NCBI GenBank assembly: GCA_963693305.1
Contig: OY855905.1
Span: 42,165,895-42,229,894 of the forward strand
From: Meandrina meandrites
Taxonomy: Eukaryota; Cnidaria; Anthozoa; Scleractinia; Meandrinidae
DNA length: 64,000 bases
Reading direction: 5' to 3'
Position 1 is the stretch's first letter. Each line of letters begins with the position of its first letter. The notes beneath the pieces are model-generated. The model did not search any database and was not told where the DNA came from. It was given only the letters and a program-made list of their open reading frames with translations. Below, piece by piece: positions 62,960-64,000 of this stretch. The position numbers and the translations under genes are program-made.

Positions 62960-63662
62960 CAGGGGCACCCAACGACCGAATCTTTCCAAAGACGTCAGAA
63001 GTGTCGTAAATGGATTTCTCTATGTTCTAGAAGGCTTTTTAGTTAATTTGGAGATGCCCTAAAAAATATTTATCTGTTCGGATATTTAAGGGGAACTTTC
63101 GTCGTTTCGAAAATTCTAGGGTCCTTTTTTGAGTCATCCGAAAGTTTTAGCTATCCTGATGGATCTTGTCGAAAGTTCGAGGACACTGAGAGACCATATT
63201 TTCACTAGAAAATTTTAGGGGAAGTTTTTCGTTATACGTGTGCCTATCGAAATTTCGCGAAAATACTAGGCAATATAAATGTTTATCCGAATATTATAGG
63301 CGTTAAACCTATTCATCCAATAATCTGATAAGTAGGCTAATGCCGAGCTCAATCACCTCAATTGCCTTTATCTTTCATTAGGTTCACGTACATTCCTGAT
63401 TACCTCTAATGCTCACCGAAACTTTCAGCAGCTTTTGGAATAATTAAGCCAAAAGAACATTTTAGAGAACAAACAAAACCGTCCGAAAATTATGGGACAT
63501 GATAAAAGTGAGCACATCAATTCCGAAAATTCTAGGGAAACTTTATGGTTTTCCGAAAAAATTTGAGAAGTCTAGAGCGTCGCTGGGAAAAAATTTCGAA
63601 ATTCTTAGGCGACCTTCCATCCGAACAGATATTTTACCGAAATATTCCGTTGGGTGCCCCTG
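62960..63662. mobile_element. 703-bp element with CAGGGGCACCCAACG ends and 6-bp duplication
   Basis: Inverted ends CAGGGGCACCCAACG (62960-62974) and CGTTGGGTGCCCCTG (63648-63662), flanked on both sides by TTATGT (62954-62959 and 63663-63668), a perfect 6-bp target duplication. The interior contains about ten degenerate copies of a TCCGAAAATTCTAGGG-like phrase at irregular spacing in both orientations. The frame at 63499-63720 has no recognised domain. Superfamily unassigned. Confidence 0.75.
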
Positions 63663-63668
63663 TTATGT

Positions 63669-64000
63669 GCTGTTGGTGGAGGCGGCAAAGGCCTCTCGCA
63701 GTGTCCTTTTAAACAAGTAAATAGAACGCAAGTGAATGCCAAATCTAGCGCTTTAGCTAGCATTTTTCCAAGAAAGGGTTGGAAAAATTAAGAAAATTAT
63801 ATTTCGTGTGGTATGAAACGTTTTTCACTTGGAGAATATCCTCAATTCCCTGCTAAAGGTAATATCTTTAGTAGGCAATTTGAGATATTCTCCAACCGGA
63901 GTTCCATTTCCGTTTATGTTGTACAACGGTGCACTTGGCGCTTGCTTCATAGGTGGAGGCGGTGAAGGCTTTTGGCAGTGTGCTGTTAAACAATAAAAAA
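63669..64000 (+). other. Right flank of the element and a diverged uninterrupted paralogue of its insertion site
   Basis: GGTGGAGGCGGCAAAGGCCTC..GCAGTGTCCTTTTAAACAA (63675-63719) matches GGTGGAGGCGGTGAAGGCTTTTGGCAGTGTGCTGTTAAACAA (63953-63993). GAGTTCCGTTTTTGGTG..CGGTGCACAGGGCG before the element (about 62919-62952) matches GAGTTCCATTTCCG..CGGTGCACTTGGCG (about 63899-63943). The downstream copy lacks the element, so it shows the uninterrupted arrangement. A 50-bp hairpin (TTGGAGAATATCCTCAATT..AATTTGAGATATTCTCCAA) lies between them. Confidence 0.65.

Overview
This window is animal nuclear DNA: spliced genes with GT..AG introns, and metazoan proteins (CASPR-like adhesion receptor, Vestigial-like TEAD cofactor, KIF23, ILF2). 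The short introns, the many palindromic dispersed elements, and a CASPR-like receptor whose extracellular part ends after its fibrinogen-like domain suggest an anthozoan cnidarian, most likely a stony coral. That assignment is an inference. All five protein genes I can support lie on the + strand.

Layout. (1) 2037-5293 is the 3' part of a CASPR/neurexin-IV-like receptor gene. (2) 8693-10452 is a two-exon Vestigial-like gene. It has a TONDU motif and, on the second exon, a second motif resembling the YAP TEAD-binding omega loop. (3) 15616-32598 is a complete 35-exon KIF23 (kinesin-6, MKLP1) gene whose exon phases all agree, giving 865 residues. (4) 35285-42907 is a complete 16-exon ILF2 (NF45) gene, 405 residues. 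(5) 45941 to at least 61076 is the 5' part of a gene I do not recognise. It encodes a coiled-coil protein built largely from phase 1-1 exons that have been duplicated in tandem. Intact exon copies are interspersed with decayed ones, and three of the decayed copies carry a local inverted duplication of exon sequence.

The rest is intron or intergenic DNA dense in mobile elements. It includes an apparently intact LINE on the minus strand (49456-53070; 2A-like peptide, PHD-like finger, APE endonuclease, reverse transcriptase) inside intron 6 of gene 5. There are two 294-bp copies of one palindromic MITE, several TA-flanked Tc1/mariner-like foldbacks (the largest about 730 bp, inside ILF2), several hAT-like elements, tRNA-derived SINEs, one element at 62960-63662 with a 6-bp target duplication, minisatellites, an (AATAC)45 array, and nine homopolymeric G/C tracts of 14 bases or more.

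KIF23 (central spindle, cytokinesis) and ILF2 (double-stranded-RNA-associated complex) are housekeeping neighbours with no evident pathway link. The most unusual item is gene 5 and its exon-duplication and exon-palindrome history. The 2A-bearing LINE and the dual TEAD-binding Vestigial-like protein come next.
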